Shown: positions 23,904-36,684, counted from the first letter of the stretch. The stretch is 64,000 nt of DNA from Haliclona indistincta (GCA_964017065.1 OZ024788.1:4108887-4172886); one strand, 5' to 3'. Numbers and translations: made by a program. The notes: generated by a model from the letters alone, not told the origin.

Positions 23904-25060
23904 CTAGTTGATCAAACGACTGTAAGTACAGTTTTCTTCAATGTGCCCCTTTTTGCCACAGTTAGGACAGTAGGCATCTCTTACCCCATGAGCATAATCA
24001 CAATCCTTGCTGTTCTTGTGGTTGCATCTACTCCTGGCATAGAAATGACAGAGCTTGACCTTCCTATATGGGTGTCCTCCATTATGTTCTCGAAAGTATT
24101 TCATTTCTTCTTCCGTGTGCGCATCATAGCAATCAAGTGCATCATTGCAGCAGAACTTGTACTGGCATGGCTCGACGTCACTGTAGTCATCATACGACTC
24201 AGAATCACTTAAGCTTTCTTCATCATCACTTTCATAAGCCTCAGCTCGTTCTATGCCTGCAGGAGGACGTTTGTTCACTTGTTTTATAAAGTCCCACATG
24301 TCGAACACGGATCCATTGGGATCTTTAGATCGGAATACTAATACCAAATCGTCACGGTCTTCATGCTTGTAATATATTGAAACGGCCATTGGGTGACTTT
24401 TTCAAGATCTTTGCACCATTCTTCGGTAGGAGTAAAAGCATCTGATTTCATCAGCAAACGCACTCGCTTGGTGTTAGGATGAAAACCGTTGTGACCCCTA
24501 AATTTAAAGACTCTTTCGACAAAAGTGATGCGCTCCAAGTATCTATTTAGATAAACAAGTTCCACGTCAGTTCTGCTGGCCAGATCGTTTGATGTAGCAT
24601 GCTCCCAGCTGTAGACCTCAACTTTCCAATCGCGTTTCAATGCAGATTCAATACTGGGCTCAAAGTCGGAATCTCCTGAAACAACTACGATGGTTCCAGG
24701 TTGATTCTCGTAGACTGCTTCGGTAATGTTAACATTCATCGATGCATCTACTTTCTTTTCTTTTCCAGTGCAATGGCTTCGCCGTTTAATGTTCGTTTTC
24801 CAGCCTTGCTGCTCGATTTTTTGCCAGACGCTGTCCACCTGAGGCGGTTCGGATCCATACAGGTTGAGGCCTTTAATTTCCCTACCATTCGCTATTACTT
24901 CAGTCAGCTTTCCTACGTCAAAACGAACACGATGGTCCTCTACAGTGATCATGTTTGATTTCCTCGCCGATGCGGACTTGGCACTGATCCATAAATTTGA
25001 ATTGTCGACAAAAATCCATATCGGCCTGCTACTCTTGGGCTGCCCGGCATGTACTGCCAT
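23904..25060 (-). pseudogene. Second NYN/CCCH/CCHC gene, interrupted by one frameshift
   Basis: The frame from 25060 (MAVHAGQPKSS) contains a NYN domain almost from its start: IFVDNSNLW, GKEKKVDASM, VVSGDSDF. It lacks the long Ser/Thr-rich leader. Near 24375, after WPFQY, the match moves to the next frame (YYKHEDRDDLVLVF) and continues to a stop at 23904 through an acidic patch, CQYKFCC...CYDAH, C-x7-C-x6-C-x3-H and CPNCGKKGHIEENC. Both halves are otherwise clean, so the single -1 shift, in a TATAT tract, may be recent, allelic or an assembly error. It sits 3' to 3' with a decayed DENND2 tail. Confidence 0.7.
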
Positions 25061-25939
25061 GACTGTGTTACGTTGCTGAGCAAGATTAGGTTTTGAATTC
25101 GCCTAAAAGCGGTGTGTAGAATCGGAGAACCAAATCGCCTATTTATAATAGTCAACACTGACCACAGAGATTCACGAGAAACCATGCATAAATAAAAAAT
25201 TATTATTATTGTAGTTCTACATAATACTCGCCCACGCATGTATTTTTGGCTGGTTGCTAGGGGACTGTATCTCAGAAACGACTGCTGATATTCCAAAGAC
25301 CTATGTTATAAGACTGGTGCAGGCTGTACACATTGCAAATTATGAGCGCTGAAAGTGCCAGACGGAAACGTGACGGGCGCGGCTAGATACAACGCTTATG
25401 CTAATAAAACTTTCGTTCACTCAGGGAGTAGAACTCCAGATTGTGGATAGTTACGTACTTCAACAAGGCGAAGACAGTAACATAGAGCTTTTTCGTGTAT
25501 CGTGCTTGAAAGTGCGATTATGAGCTGCTTACCTCGTGGTTTTCCTACTTAGAGGGTGTTTATTATTTTAAAAAACTCTATGTTACTGTCTTTATCTGGT
25601 CGCTAATAGTCATATCCAAGTTTGGGTCTATTCTGAAGGCCACAGACAGAGTTTTATTGATGAATGTATTGTTCGTGATCTTTGCCTGGCAACTGTCAAT
25701 CATTCTTATGCTTAACGTGCTTGTACAAACAGTGAATATCATTTGTGGTGTTGTAATAATGTACTACCTGTACATTCCTGAATTATGCCACGCGGTAGTC
25801 GTGGCATATTTAGGGTTGGGATGGACTATTAAGTTCACCCAATCTGAAGTGCGGATGTGTTACGTCACGCTCGTTGCTATGGTATTCACGTGCTAAACCA
25901 AACTAAATCCTAAACCCAAGACCTTAAAACACTTCGCCT

Positions 25940-26085
25940 AACTGCGAAAAGCCAGGAGGGTCTACCTAACTAACTAAGGATCGTCGAGAGGGTCTTCCTA
26001 ACTAAGGATCGTCGGGAGGGTCTTCCTAACTAAGGATCGTCGGGAGTGTCTTCCTAACTAACTAAAGATCGTCGGGAGGGTCGTC
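25940..26085. repeat. Short tandem array, GGATCGTCGGGAGGGTC unit
   Basis: Four imperfect copies of a roughly 33 bp unit (CTTCCTAACTAAGGATCGTC) follow one another. The array lies inside the nested TIR element; no function is visible. Confidence 0.6.
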
Positions 26086-26204
26086 CTACGGAGTTAACAG
26101 CGCAAACCCGTGACTAACAGCGCTACTGACCCGCGGTAAAAGCGCTAGCCTCTGCCTAACAGTTTTTTTTGTGAAAAAAAAAAGAACCAAAAAAAGTAGT
26201 CTGT

Positions 26205-26285
26205 ACCAGGGATTGAACCCTAGCACACCATGCTGCTATGCACAACACCTACCCATTGAGCCACCAAGACCTGTTGCCAACTTGA
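26205..26285 (-). repeat. tRNA-like sequence / SINE head
   Basis: On the minus strand there is a box A-like TGGCTCAATGGGTAGG and a box B-like GGGTTCAATCCC at tRNA spacing, followed by a T-rich tail. Cloverleaf pairing is incomplete, so this is more likely a SINE head or decayed tRNA than a working gene. Confidence 0.4.
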
Positions 26286-27189
26286 CATTGGAACTAGACT
26301 TTATAGTGATATTCTATTATAATACACATGCGCGGGCATGTCACGTGCTTTCTGCCCGTGACGTCACACATCCGCACCTCAGGTTGGGTGAACTTAGGGT
26401 TGGGCGGAATACAAGATGGCGGCTACACTTAGGCTAAACGCAATAATTCACGTATATCTTGGCTGTTGACGACATCAGGGGTATTTTAACTACCTAGGGG
26501 CTATCCTACGAGGTAAGCGCTTACAATGAGTCTACTAATAAAGACTATAAGGCAAGTTGCTATGGGCATGACAAGATGGCGTCTCGCCTGGAGGCACTCG
26601 TACGGCACTGCCATATCTTCGCCGTACGGGCGTTTCAAGCTAATCTAACGTTCTGAAGCTCTTTGCACGATTTGTGCGATTACAAAGAGACCTTCAGAAG
26701 CACAAGAAACCAGGTCTAAGGTGGTAAACCAGAGTTCACGTGGTCACCCGTTTGTTCATCTTCTTTCTTATTCTTCTTCTTCTTCTTCTTCTTCAGAGAG
26801 CCTAGCGCCGTCACTAGTGAGCTATTCGAGACAAAGCATACACAGAAACTACACTAGTCGATTGGAGCAGTGCACCTGATATCTATTTAAGCCTAAAACA
26901 CTAGCAGAAGCGAGTATTTCCAGGAAAACAGCGATTTTTGGTCCATAACAGACTCCATTCCATCATTCTGTTTGAACTCCGTTACTAGGTTACGCCTACT
27001 CGCGCACGCCCGTGTATGCAATTATTCTAATACAAGCGCACCTTAGTACAAATTGCTTAGAACGCGAGTGCCGCTGCCACTATAGCAGTGTTCACAGCAG
27101 TCTGTACGAGCAAATCTTCACTGTTACACTGGGTTTGTCTGTTCAGGCTTATAAGAATGCTAGCCTAAGCTTAGCTAATGTTCCATGAT

Positions 27190-27965
27190 TAGCGACGTGC
27201 ACTAAAAAGTTTATACTGACTGAATCAATTACTAGTTGTTTTAGGTGGCTTCTGCTAACCTTTAGCAGCACACAAATGTAAATTTCGTTAGAATCGGTGC
27301 TAAAATGGCTGAGTTACAACGGGTTTTGTGGCGGTTACTGTGTGATTTTGTTCTCCACTAATTTACATTACAAAGCCGGCTTCCTGGTTACAGCGGCGCT
27401 GTTGCGCACTTCGTAGCATAGGTGCAAAACAGTAATCTTGAGTGTGACACGACAGCCTGGGCTACGCTGACCTGTTTGGCATACTTATTGAAGCAAACTA
27501 CGACCAGCCAGATCCACAACAATGGCTATAACGGACGCTCGACCAGCTATTTACCTGTTGCAGTACATGGCGAACAGGCCAGTTAGCATGACACTCCAGC
27601 TGTGCGCGACTTTGGAGCACGTTTGCACTTACCTAAACTGTTACTAATATCTTTGTAAGTGCTGGTCAGAGGCATTCTCCAAGTTTAAATAGCATTGCAA
27701 ACTGTTTGACTATGAAAATAATTTTTGAATACCAAATTGCTGGTTTTTTTTATCTAGCACTGATTTATCATAGCAAAACAGCATTGTTTCCAAGAATTAT
27801 CCGCTTAAATTTCATAATTAGTTGGAATAAGCGTATCCGAAAACCTTTGGGTGGGTCTTAGCCACTGAAACGGCACTCAGACGTCGCGCAAGACAATTTC
27901 CACTTTTTGAATTGAAAAAGGTGGAGACATTTCCGGCCGCATGACCATGCCCACGCACGTCGCTA
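27190..27965. mobile_element. TIR element TAGCGAYGTGC, copy 1, 7-bp target duplication CCATGAT
   Basis: The ends are TAGCGACGTGC and GCACGTCGCTA, flanked by CCATGAT at 27183-27189 and 27966-27972. The related repeat at 59.3-60.6 kb lacks the insertion at this point. Length is 776 bp with no clear coding. The 7-bp duplication is unusual among DNA transposon superfamilies. Confidence 0.72.
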
Positions 27966-29444
27966 CCATGATACGTAGTGCAGAGTCGCCTGATCGCCGG
28001 AATGCAGTCAGTTGATAGCTAGTTCTCTTTATACACTGTATTAGCATAATTGCCAACTAAGTCATTAATAAAAAAGAAAAGAAACAAGTAATAAAAAACA
28101 TTTTAACCAAAATGCAAGAGATTTAGGGTTGGTACATTTATCGAAAAAGTATGGAAACAAGATTTTGAAATGAAAAGGATTGTAACAATAGCAGTGTAAT
28201 GATACCTCCCTAAATTAACTGCTTTCGATAGTTGTGGTTAATTTAATAGGGAGGTATCATTACACTGCTATTGTTACAATCCTTTTCATTTCAAAATCTT
28301 GTTTCCATACTTTTTCGATAAATGTACCAACCCTTAATCTCTTGCATTTTGGTTAAAATGTTTTTTATTACTTGTAAGTTAATGGTTGTTAGGATCAGCA
28401 CCCTTAATGTGTCAGTGTGATTTCTGCTGGCATAATACTGCATGTGCATACACTTATTTGTTTTCTCCTCGTCACGTATAGTAGTGGTGACAGCAGATGA
28501 TGCTAAGGAGTAGGACACTGGATTCATTAGCTGCTGTTCCACTCTTCTGGATTCATTCATCATTCCGCTTCATTCTTGAGAGATGTGCGGTAAAAGACAG
28601 ATGTATGCATTGATTAACTGTAGCTTCTCTCACTAAGAGTACGTCACCAAGTCACCAAGTACCACCAAGTACGCTATTATCCTGAAGAGAAGTAGTTACA
28701 TTATTGTTTATGCTAAATTTCAAGAGAAATGCCTGTACATGTGTCCTATCACCTGCACTGCATGTGCAGTAACTACACTATAACAATGTATAATGGAATA
28801 GGAATTAACTAGAATCAGCCCTGTACGTACCAGGAGATCCTTACTGTAAACATGTACATTTGTATCCTCTCAAACACACCTCCTTTTATGTTATCACTTA
28901 TGGGTGGGTAAAACTGTACTCAAGAATCATCCCTCTACCAGGAGATCCTTACTGTAAACATGTGTCTTCTCAAACAAACACCTCCTGTTATGTTAGTTAT
29001 CACTTAATGCAAGGATAAACTTTGACCTTCGAAGCTGAGACATTACTACAAAAATAGGCGGAAATGCAGATTCTCAAAATGATTAAATTTCGGCACCTCT
29101 GCCCATTTAGTACATAATAAACACAGAAATACAGCTGTAGTATTCGTCATGCACATGAAGGTCATCCCCAGATTGAGATAAATGCTGTACTTCAGTAGTC
29201 AGTATAACTGAAAAATATCAGGATTTGATCGTTAGTATACGTACATGTGGCATGTGTCCTAACCACGAATAAAAGAGAAAGACTGGGACCAAGAATCACA
29301 CGATTAGCAACATTGTCAAGAGGTGGAATATTTGATAAAACTCAATTATCTAACTGATATAAAAACAAATTTAATACAAAACTGCAGTACACGGAGAAGA
29401 TTAAAAATTCAATTTGGGACATTACAAACTCTGTCAAAGTCACA

Positions 29445-32400
29445 TCAACTTGTGACAATCTGGCTGGCAACATCGATCTCTCCAATTTTTCTGAGAGCTG
29501 TCTGCAGCACTAACCATGAAGGGGCACCAAATCGGGTCACATTGTCTTGTTGTTTCAGCCAGGCTGCAATCATTTTTGTCTTGCACTGTTCAACTTCTCT
29601 ATTATTATCCCTCTCTATTTTTTCTAGTGTAGGATAAAGAAGTCCTAACTGCAATCCAAGAGACTGCCAGTCATTGACATCCTTCAAGGCTTCCTTCACA
29701 TCAACCAGCCTATCAATACCTGCAATGTACAGAAAGTAACTGATGCTTTCATTTTTATCACATCACTGATACCAAGTAAAAAGATTCCGTCACTAGCAGT
29801 GTCCTCCTGTATAGCGTGATCAGTTTACAATAATTATACTTACAAAACAATTATAGTGCTCACCACTTTAGAGTTGCTTGCAATTGGATGAGTAGTATTG
29901 TCTGTAATGGAAAATCATTTTTTTGCTCAAAACTTGAGAAGCATGTACATGTACCTGAACATGATGCATCAATGGGTGCAGTAGGTTGAATAAGCAATAA
30001 AAATTTTTCATCCTCAGATCCTGTCAAGATGACATTCTCCTTCAACCTGAGCGGTACTCCATCTCGACACCACTCCAACTGCAGCTTACGAGGATGGAGA
30101 CAAGCTGGTCCATTGTACGGTCTATTGGCTATCTCTTCGGTCACCTGCAAACAAACATAATAATAGGCCATTCCCAGTAAGAGCAAAGTATGCATGCGTG
30201 GGCGTATCACTCTGCTTGGCTACAACGCTGGAGTAAAGGTGATTACGTAAGCACTAAAATTAATACATGAATTTATATGAGGCTTATGGAGGAAATAGCA
30301 GTACAACACACTAATTATAGCGTTTCCCTAAAATTTCTAAACCATGCAATAAAATTTGACGTGTGCTATTTTTAGTGATTATGATGTCGTCACTAAATTA
30401 GCTGAAATTAGTACCTGCTAATAATAGCAACAGTAAGGTAATGTATACTACACTTTATCTCACTTCCATGGAGTTCATAGGGGTTATATCCCAGCCATTT
30501 TTATGTTTATGACTGTCAAGTGGACCATCACCTATAGCCAAAGCTATCTTTTCTTTCTGGAAATAAAACAAATCGTCAGGTCCAGAAACATATCCTCTGC
30601 CATATTCTTTTTCAACAAATCTCTGTACAAGAGACAAAAATGAATCACGATTATAAGAACTGAACTTTTCGCTTACATGACAAGCGTTCACATCTGGTGT
30701 AATCACAACATGTGCTACACATGTTGTCCTCACTGATGGTTCATTGTAGTAGTAAAGCTTAGCTTGATATCGTCTTTCCAAATGTAAACTTCTTTTCAAT
30801 CTTCTGAATAGTGCCACAATTCGATCCGAGAAGTCTATCTTCGTTATTGCATAACCATCGGAGTTGCTTAATTGACCTCTAACTTCTTCAAATGAACGAG
30901 ATGGTTCAGACTTTTCATTAAACACTTTATGCATAGCAAATCCCATGCCAGATAGTCTTTCCTTTGCAATACGACCACAGCAATGCTGTATCTCTACACC
31001 CACTGGACCAGCTGTATCTCCTTCACTGGTAACCCAGTAGAATGGACTCAATAATTCTGTTCCTTCTGGTAGCTCATACTTTTTTAGTTTAACAACTCGG
31101 ACCTTAAAGTTGGCAGTAGATTTTCTTGGCGCATGCAACTTGAAGCCATATTCTTCCCATGAGAACAGAGATTGATTTGCATTGAACAAGAAGTCAATGT
31201 TAGCTAGTATTTCAACATCTGGTAGAGATTCTGAAGAGCAATTTCGGTTGGCTCAAGATGATTTATCGGCAATAAATAACACTTACCATCAATACCATGA
31301 TGTAATTCTGTACCAGAACTGTGAGAAGTTCGTATCTTGCGATATCCTAATACATGTAAGTAACACTTAAAGGGGCATAAAGCAGTTTGAAGAGATCTTG
31401 CAATGTGAGAAACAACAAGCGATCACATACGACGTTGCATTTCTATTGCGCATGTGATGATTATTTTCTCAATTTTCACATAGCAAGATCTCTTCATACT
31501 GCTGTAACAAGAGAACGAGTGTTGGCTACAATGGTGAGAAGTAGCCATTGTATAGTCACCGTTGTAGCCATGGTGGCTACAATGAACAACGGACAGCTTG
31601 TCCATTATAGCCATCATGATCTTAAATCGAGGTCATCCCTACATACCTGTACTCTGCCAAGCGGCAGAGGCAAATACAGTAAATATTAGAAAGTGCTTAA
31701 AATGCATGCAAGTAGTTCCAAAAGTGCTTCACCTCAATATAATTACTGCACCTGGGGTATGTCTTTACATGAGCTATAACTATAAGTGCAGTGTTCGCTC
31801 TGGCTAAAAAGAAAAGCTTTTCTGACAAAAGCAACAAACACTATACTGCTAGTTTTGGTCAATTTTTTGAAGATCTGTATACGTGTTAAATTATAGAATT
31901 GCCTGTCTTTTAAATGTTTCTGGTCCGTGGTAGTCAATTTATTGACCTTAAGCCTGCAAGATAACATGTTGAGTTTAGACTACATAGTTTAATATTGAAA
32001 AGCCTGGTTACCTGGTCATTTGGTTGGACCAGAAACCAAACTTTGTGTGGCCTAACTTAGAGCGACAGGTGATTGTAGTAGCTCAGTACTTTTATCACTG
32101 TTGCATGTAGGCCATAAATCATGAATAGTACCGTTAACTAGTACATAAAGTCGACATGACTCGACAACATCCAAAATTTGCTTAAAAGTCGTTTTCTTGT
32201 CACCCGTTAGATCTACAGCTCATTCATGATTAAGGTTTGCTGAGTTTCGCAATGCGGGGATACTACAGCTGCTAATTGATCAACATCACAGGACCACACC
32301 CACCAATTTCAGTCGAACTGTTGGTGTAAAAAGGCACACCACAGCAGTGCTGTTATCAGCGTTACTGTTTCTTCAGTGTTCTTTAGGACTCGATCCCTAG

Positions 32401-35400
32401 AGCTGTATGGTTTAGTACGCTAGAGCAATACTGGACGGAAAGTACACTGATTAAGGTGATGGCGTACAGTTACACCCATGCACTTATGAATATAATTAGC
32501 ATGTAATACCAGCAATGTAAATGGCTGCGATCTATGAGCTACATTTTTGGCGTCAAAATTTGCGAAGAGAGCTTACTTGCAGACCGTATACCTCGGCCAT
32601 TCCATTTGTGCAGACCTTTGGGCAGGGCCTGAGAGTAAAAACTTCGCCTGGACGTCAAAAATGCGTGAGTTACGATGAGTTTTGGTGCTAGTTGTTGCCC
32701 AAACGAACAGCGCTGTCAAGACTCATCGGTGTTTCACTCTGAAATCGCTTACCAGAATAGCAAACAAACATTCTCAGGCCCTATAACAACTCCAGAAGTG
32801 TTGGTTAGTAGTAAACTTCGCTGTTATTCTGTCACAGTTTCTGTAAAATTTGACGCCGAAAATCTAAATTCCTACGTCTTAAGGTGGCGGGTTACCTTTC
32901 GCCCACGCGTTTAGTATACCGTGATAATGACATCATCAAGTGGTGCAAATAATGATATTCATCTCTTCAACGTGTGCAAATAATGATATTCACGACAAAA
33001 GGGGTGGAGCTCGCTGAGAACAATACACGGCAATGGCAGAAATGAACTCGGATTTTTCCCACAAGATTTTGGAAGCTGTGTCGAGAGCTGCGTTCAACGA
33101 CTAGTATCTACATGTACATAAGTAACATTCGGAGTGAATGGTGGGGCCTTTTTCGAAAATTTGCTATTGTAGAAGCAACGCTGACGCCTCAAACGCAGGT
33201 CACTGGCGCACTCTTTCCTTTTAGCGACAATAAAATCTTGATTCAAGAAAGATAGCGAGAAGACACTCCATCATTCACTCAAAGGTTGTATTTGCTCGAA
33301 TATAAACAATTTTTCGTAGACTAGCTAACGCTACACGTCGCGTAATCTTGTGGGAAAAATAGCTGCTGTGTTACCTAGGATTGTGTCGACTCAGCTCTTT
33401 GCTTATTTCCTCAAGAGTCATTGGTTATGCGAGGACACTTACTACGATGCCTTACAGCGACTTTTGTGCTGATTGCTTATTTCTGTCAGAGTTCCAAGCG
33501 AAAACAGTTTTTCTCATTAATATTCATAAATTTTGTAACCCGCCACCTTAAGATTTTGCCTCCTGCCGCCCCGACTACAGCTCTGGATTTCCACAGCTCT
33601 CACGCTCCTCAAAAGAACAGTCCTTGGTGTGTCTTTGGATTGCCTTCATGGCGTTCTCGCACCTTTTATTTTGACACATTGTTAATATATATTTTATGAA
33701 TAATTAATTAGGCAAACTGTTACCCGTCACCTTAACTCAAGCAACACTAACTTCCGGCGTTGGAAATTTTGGACCCGCGTTGGTTCCAGCATTGGAAATT
33801 TCAGACCCTAAGCCGATTTTTCAGTTTGCCGCCGTTAAATCACCAGAAATATAGGACATCACACGGAATTACGTTTATGCACAGAACACAATTTACTTGT
33901 ATTGTGATTAATATAACGGGTTGTTAATGACTACCGCTCCGTTCCGTGAAGGTCACCTTGGATCATAGTTCACTGTACGTCTTCTTGTACAGTTTCTACT
34001 AGTCCAAGTAGCGTCTATGGTACCGAAAAGGACTCCTATTGGTGTGTCTCGAACGTCTGCTTCCTTCGCTCTGAACTACAAAGCGTTGTAATTGCCGTTC
34101 ACTAGCATGGTATAGGTCTACAAACGCCGCTAGTAGACGTCCACTGTTCTAACACGGCTTTGTATAGCTATGCTAAGAAGCTCAAGCTTATTTACTTTTC
34201 AGAACAGAAAGTAAGGAGCATGACTTCTGGCTCCCTCCTGAACCTTTGCTACACTAGAATTGCTAGTACTAGTTTCTAGACAGTCTAGGGATAGTCTGAG
34301 ATACTAGCGCTGCAGTTTAAACAGAATAAACCAGGCTCAAACTGTTGTAAATGCAACTGCTGTACTTCATTTCTTCCCGGGCAAAATTGCTTCCTATCCA
34401 ACTTCACCTCAAAAGTGGAACCTACTTTTTTCCTTGGGTTTTAATTTTTAACACACCATTCAAATATTCAGACCCTGTTCTATTAGACCTGGGGTAGACC
34501 AACTCAAAATCGAGTTCACCTTTTTTAGTTACAGTCGCTCAAAAATCGATAAAAATACCATTTTGACATTGACTAATACATTAGCAATTTGGCAATAGTG
34601 GCGACTTTGAAGTGCGTTTTGGAACAGACTTTTTTCAACTCTACTGCAACTTTTTTAGCTAAATCGATAGCTAATAGCCTGAAATTTGCTTCCCTGGGTC
34701 GACCAAATGATTGAAAATTTAGTTTGTGGCAGCCAGGACGTTGAGTAGAAGTTCATCTTCCAATGAACACAATACATTAACTAAAGTGAATATACGGACC
34801 TAAGTTGTGATAGTATACGGAAATGGAAACAGGATGTCGTTATTAGCTGGCAATGACCCACCACCTCATTTTGCATATATTCATAATCAGTGGTTGATTA
34901 TTCATTGTGTTAATCATATTCACGCAATACCACGTACTTAATATTCATGCATCGATCGCGAATACTATGCTGTGAACGATGGTGCAGCAGCAGAAAAAGC
35001 GCTGTTACTGTGACTGTGGTTTTGAAACAACAGCCCTCAGCGACTACCACACAGCAGAACACTAAAAGAGCAAGCAATATAGGCAAGCCATGGCAGCAAA
35101 CAAGATGCAACACCTGGACAGCTACTTTCCCAAGGCTGCAGCAGCGCAAATATTCGGAAAATAAACAATCTATACCTGATTAATGAACATGATAGTAAAA
35201 ATTACGCATGTCTGGTCAGAAATAGATCAGAAACTGATAAAAAATACCTGAACTATTTTTTTCAATAAATGGACTTTTTCCCAAAATAGCCTTTACCCAC
35301 CCACCCTCTTTTTGGCTTCGGGTCTGAAACTTTTAGTACTGGAACCCCTGATATACTTTAAATATTTTTGCTGCATTGGCATGCTATAAATTCAGAAACA

Positions 35401-36684
35401 TCGAACATTAGTAGCTACTCGGAGAAATAATTACATTAAAGTGATCGTTGAATATTAGTACATACCTTGATTAGACTGAAAAGCTTCCAGAACTAGCTCC
35501 TCTCCAACAAATATCTGCAGCACTCCCCTAGACTGGAGTGAGTCAGTGACTTCAACAATGGCTACTTTGAGCTCCTTAGCATTGAAGGTAGAACACAAAA
35601 ATTGGACAATAACAGAACCATCACCAATTAATTCAAGATGAAGACGGCTACCAGGAATGCCAAATAAGGCAACCAGCTTTCTTAGTTCTTCAACTGTGTT
35701 GGTACCCCAGTAGTTTTTTAGCTTCAAGGTGATGACTGCTTTTTGAGATGACATCTTAGATGATACAGCAGATGCAGGAAATAGCTTTTTGAACTGGTTC
35801 AATGTCGTTCCATTCATAAAGTGCAGGAGTTGCTCTTCGTATTTCACTACAAGCTGCTCAGTAGAAGCACTGCAAAGAAATTATAATAAAGTGGTTTGTA
35901 AAAAAATTAGTTACTTACCAAACATCTTGGGGAAATATGTCACAAACTTGTTTTAGATATGTGACATTGAAGAGAGAAACTTCCTCATCAACAAGTGTGT
36001 CAAAGTATGACTTGAAAGAGCAATCTGAACCCAACCCTCTTTGGACTAGTCTTGGTAGAGTTTCGACTAACTCTTCTTGTGCTTCAGGACTGTTCTGTAG
36101 CTCTTTCTTGTATCGCCGCAAGAACTTGGCATAGCTTACTCTGAGAGCAGTGAGTTCCTGTAGCAGCGTGTCTGAAACATCAATAACGTGCTCTTCTTGA
36201 GAGTCTTCTATACACAAAAGTAGTTGTATTAACCTATTACAATCCTCAAGTTGATCTTATGTCATACCTTCAGTACTGGATTTAGTAACTACTGGTGCTG
36301 TCGCCATCAATCCTCTAGTCACATGAGATAATTCCTCTATTTTGAACAATGTAAACATTATTACCAATTTCGATACACTAGCTAACCTCGCAGACGAGAT
36401 GCCAAGTTGGAGTGACCATTGTCTACTAGTAGTTGTACAAAAGTGGGGAATCTGCTGCTGTCGCCATTTATTTCTCTTTGTAGGTGATCAAGAAATTTCT
36501 CTGCCTTGTGATACTGGTTAGTCTCACTAGTGCAGTCAGCTTTCTGTTGCTCTCTTATGAGTCCTCTGCTGTGTGCGGCGGGGAGGAGAGAAGAAGTATC
36601 CATACTGTTCACCAGGTAACTGTAAGCGAGTTTCAGGGCTTCTGATTCTGCCGACAAGCCAGCATCGCTAGTAGTACCAGCCAT
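29445..36684 (-). CDS. Gene B: CARD / ZU5 / UPA-like / death-domain protein, complete, 7 exons, 763 aa
   Basis: Exons: 36684-36387, 36336-36268, 36207-35919, 35869-35466, 31230-30464, 30144-29955, 29719-29445. Phases match throughout and the total is 2292 nt with the stop. Residues about 12-99 form a CARD-like domain (HLQREINGDSSRFPTFVQLL). Residues 124-350 are a helical to alpha/beta region shared with gene A. Residues about 375-500 resemble ZU5 (YGFKLHAP, ELPEGTELLSPFY, VGVEIQHC). Residues 505-670 resemble a UPA-like fold (GWDITP) and 677-760 a death domain (DWQSLGLQLGLLYPTLEKIE, MIAAWLKQQDNVT). ZU5-UPA-DD is the order in UNC5 and PIDD, and FIIND of NLRP1/CARD8 is ZU5-UPA with a CARD, so an intracellular adaptor for caspase or NF-kB-type signalling is plausible (inference). 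The longer open frame from 36783 begins with a hydrophobic stretch, but MAGTTSD suits a cytoplasmic CARD protein better. Intron 4 is 4.2 kb and full of elements. Confidence 0.78.
32883..33547. mobile_element. TTAA-flanked TIR element GGTGGCGGGTTAC in gene B intron 4
   Basis: The ends GGTGGCGGGTTAC and GTAACCCGCCACC are inverted and each abuts TTAA (32879-32882 and 33548-33551). TTAA duplication is typical of piggyBac and Kolobok elements. Another end of this kind lies near 33.72 kb. No transposase was seen. Confidence 0.65.
33776..35348. mobile_element. Larger relative of the GGGGTTCCAG hAT-like element in gene B intron 4
   Basis: The left end shows GGTTCCAGCATTGG and TTTCAGACCC; the right end shows GGGTCTGAAACTTTTAGTAC and TGGAACCCC, as in the 46.5 kb element. 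Internal stretches (ACGCAATACCAC, GTTTTGAAACAACAGCCCTC) are also shared. Its extra middle sequence has no recognised gene. The exact left boundary is uncertain. Confidence 0.5.

Larger units (their letters stand above)
25829..26397. mobile_element. TIR element nested in the ATGCCACG repeat
   Basis: Inverted ends carry TAAGTTCACCCAA, GTGCGGATGTG and ACGTCACG, and the copy of the host repeat near 59.34 kb lacks the insertion. Inside are a tandem array (25.94-26.08 kb) and a tRNA-like sequence. No coding was recognised. Confidence 0.5.
25784..28376. repeat. Composite repeat ending in a long hairpin, copy 1
   Basis: It starts with the small palindrome ATGCCACGCGGTAGTCGTGGCAT and ends with a roughly 290 bp hairpin (28086-28375) whose arms contain GAGATTTAGGGTTGG, AAAAGTATGG and the GGGAGGTATCATTACACTG core. 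Two insertions, at 25829-26397 and 27190-27965, are absent from the copy at 59.3-60.6 kb. It lies between the NYN cluster and gene B; no gene was seen in it. Confidence 0.6.
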
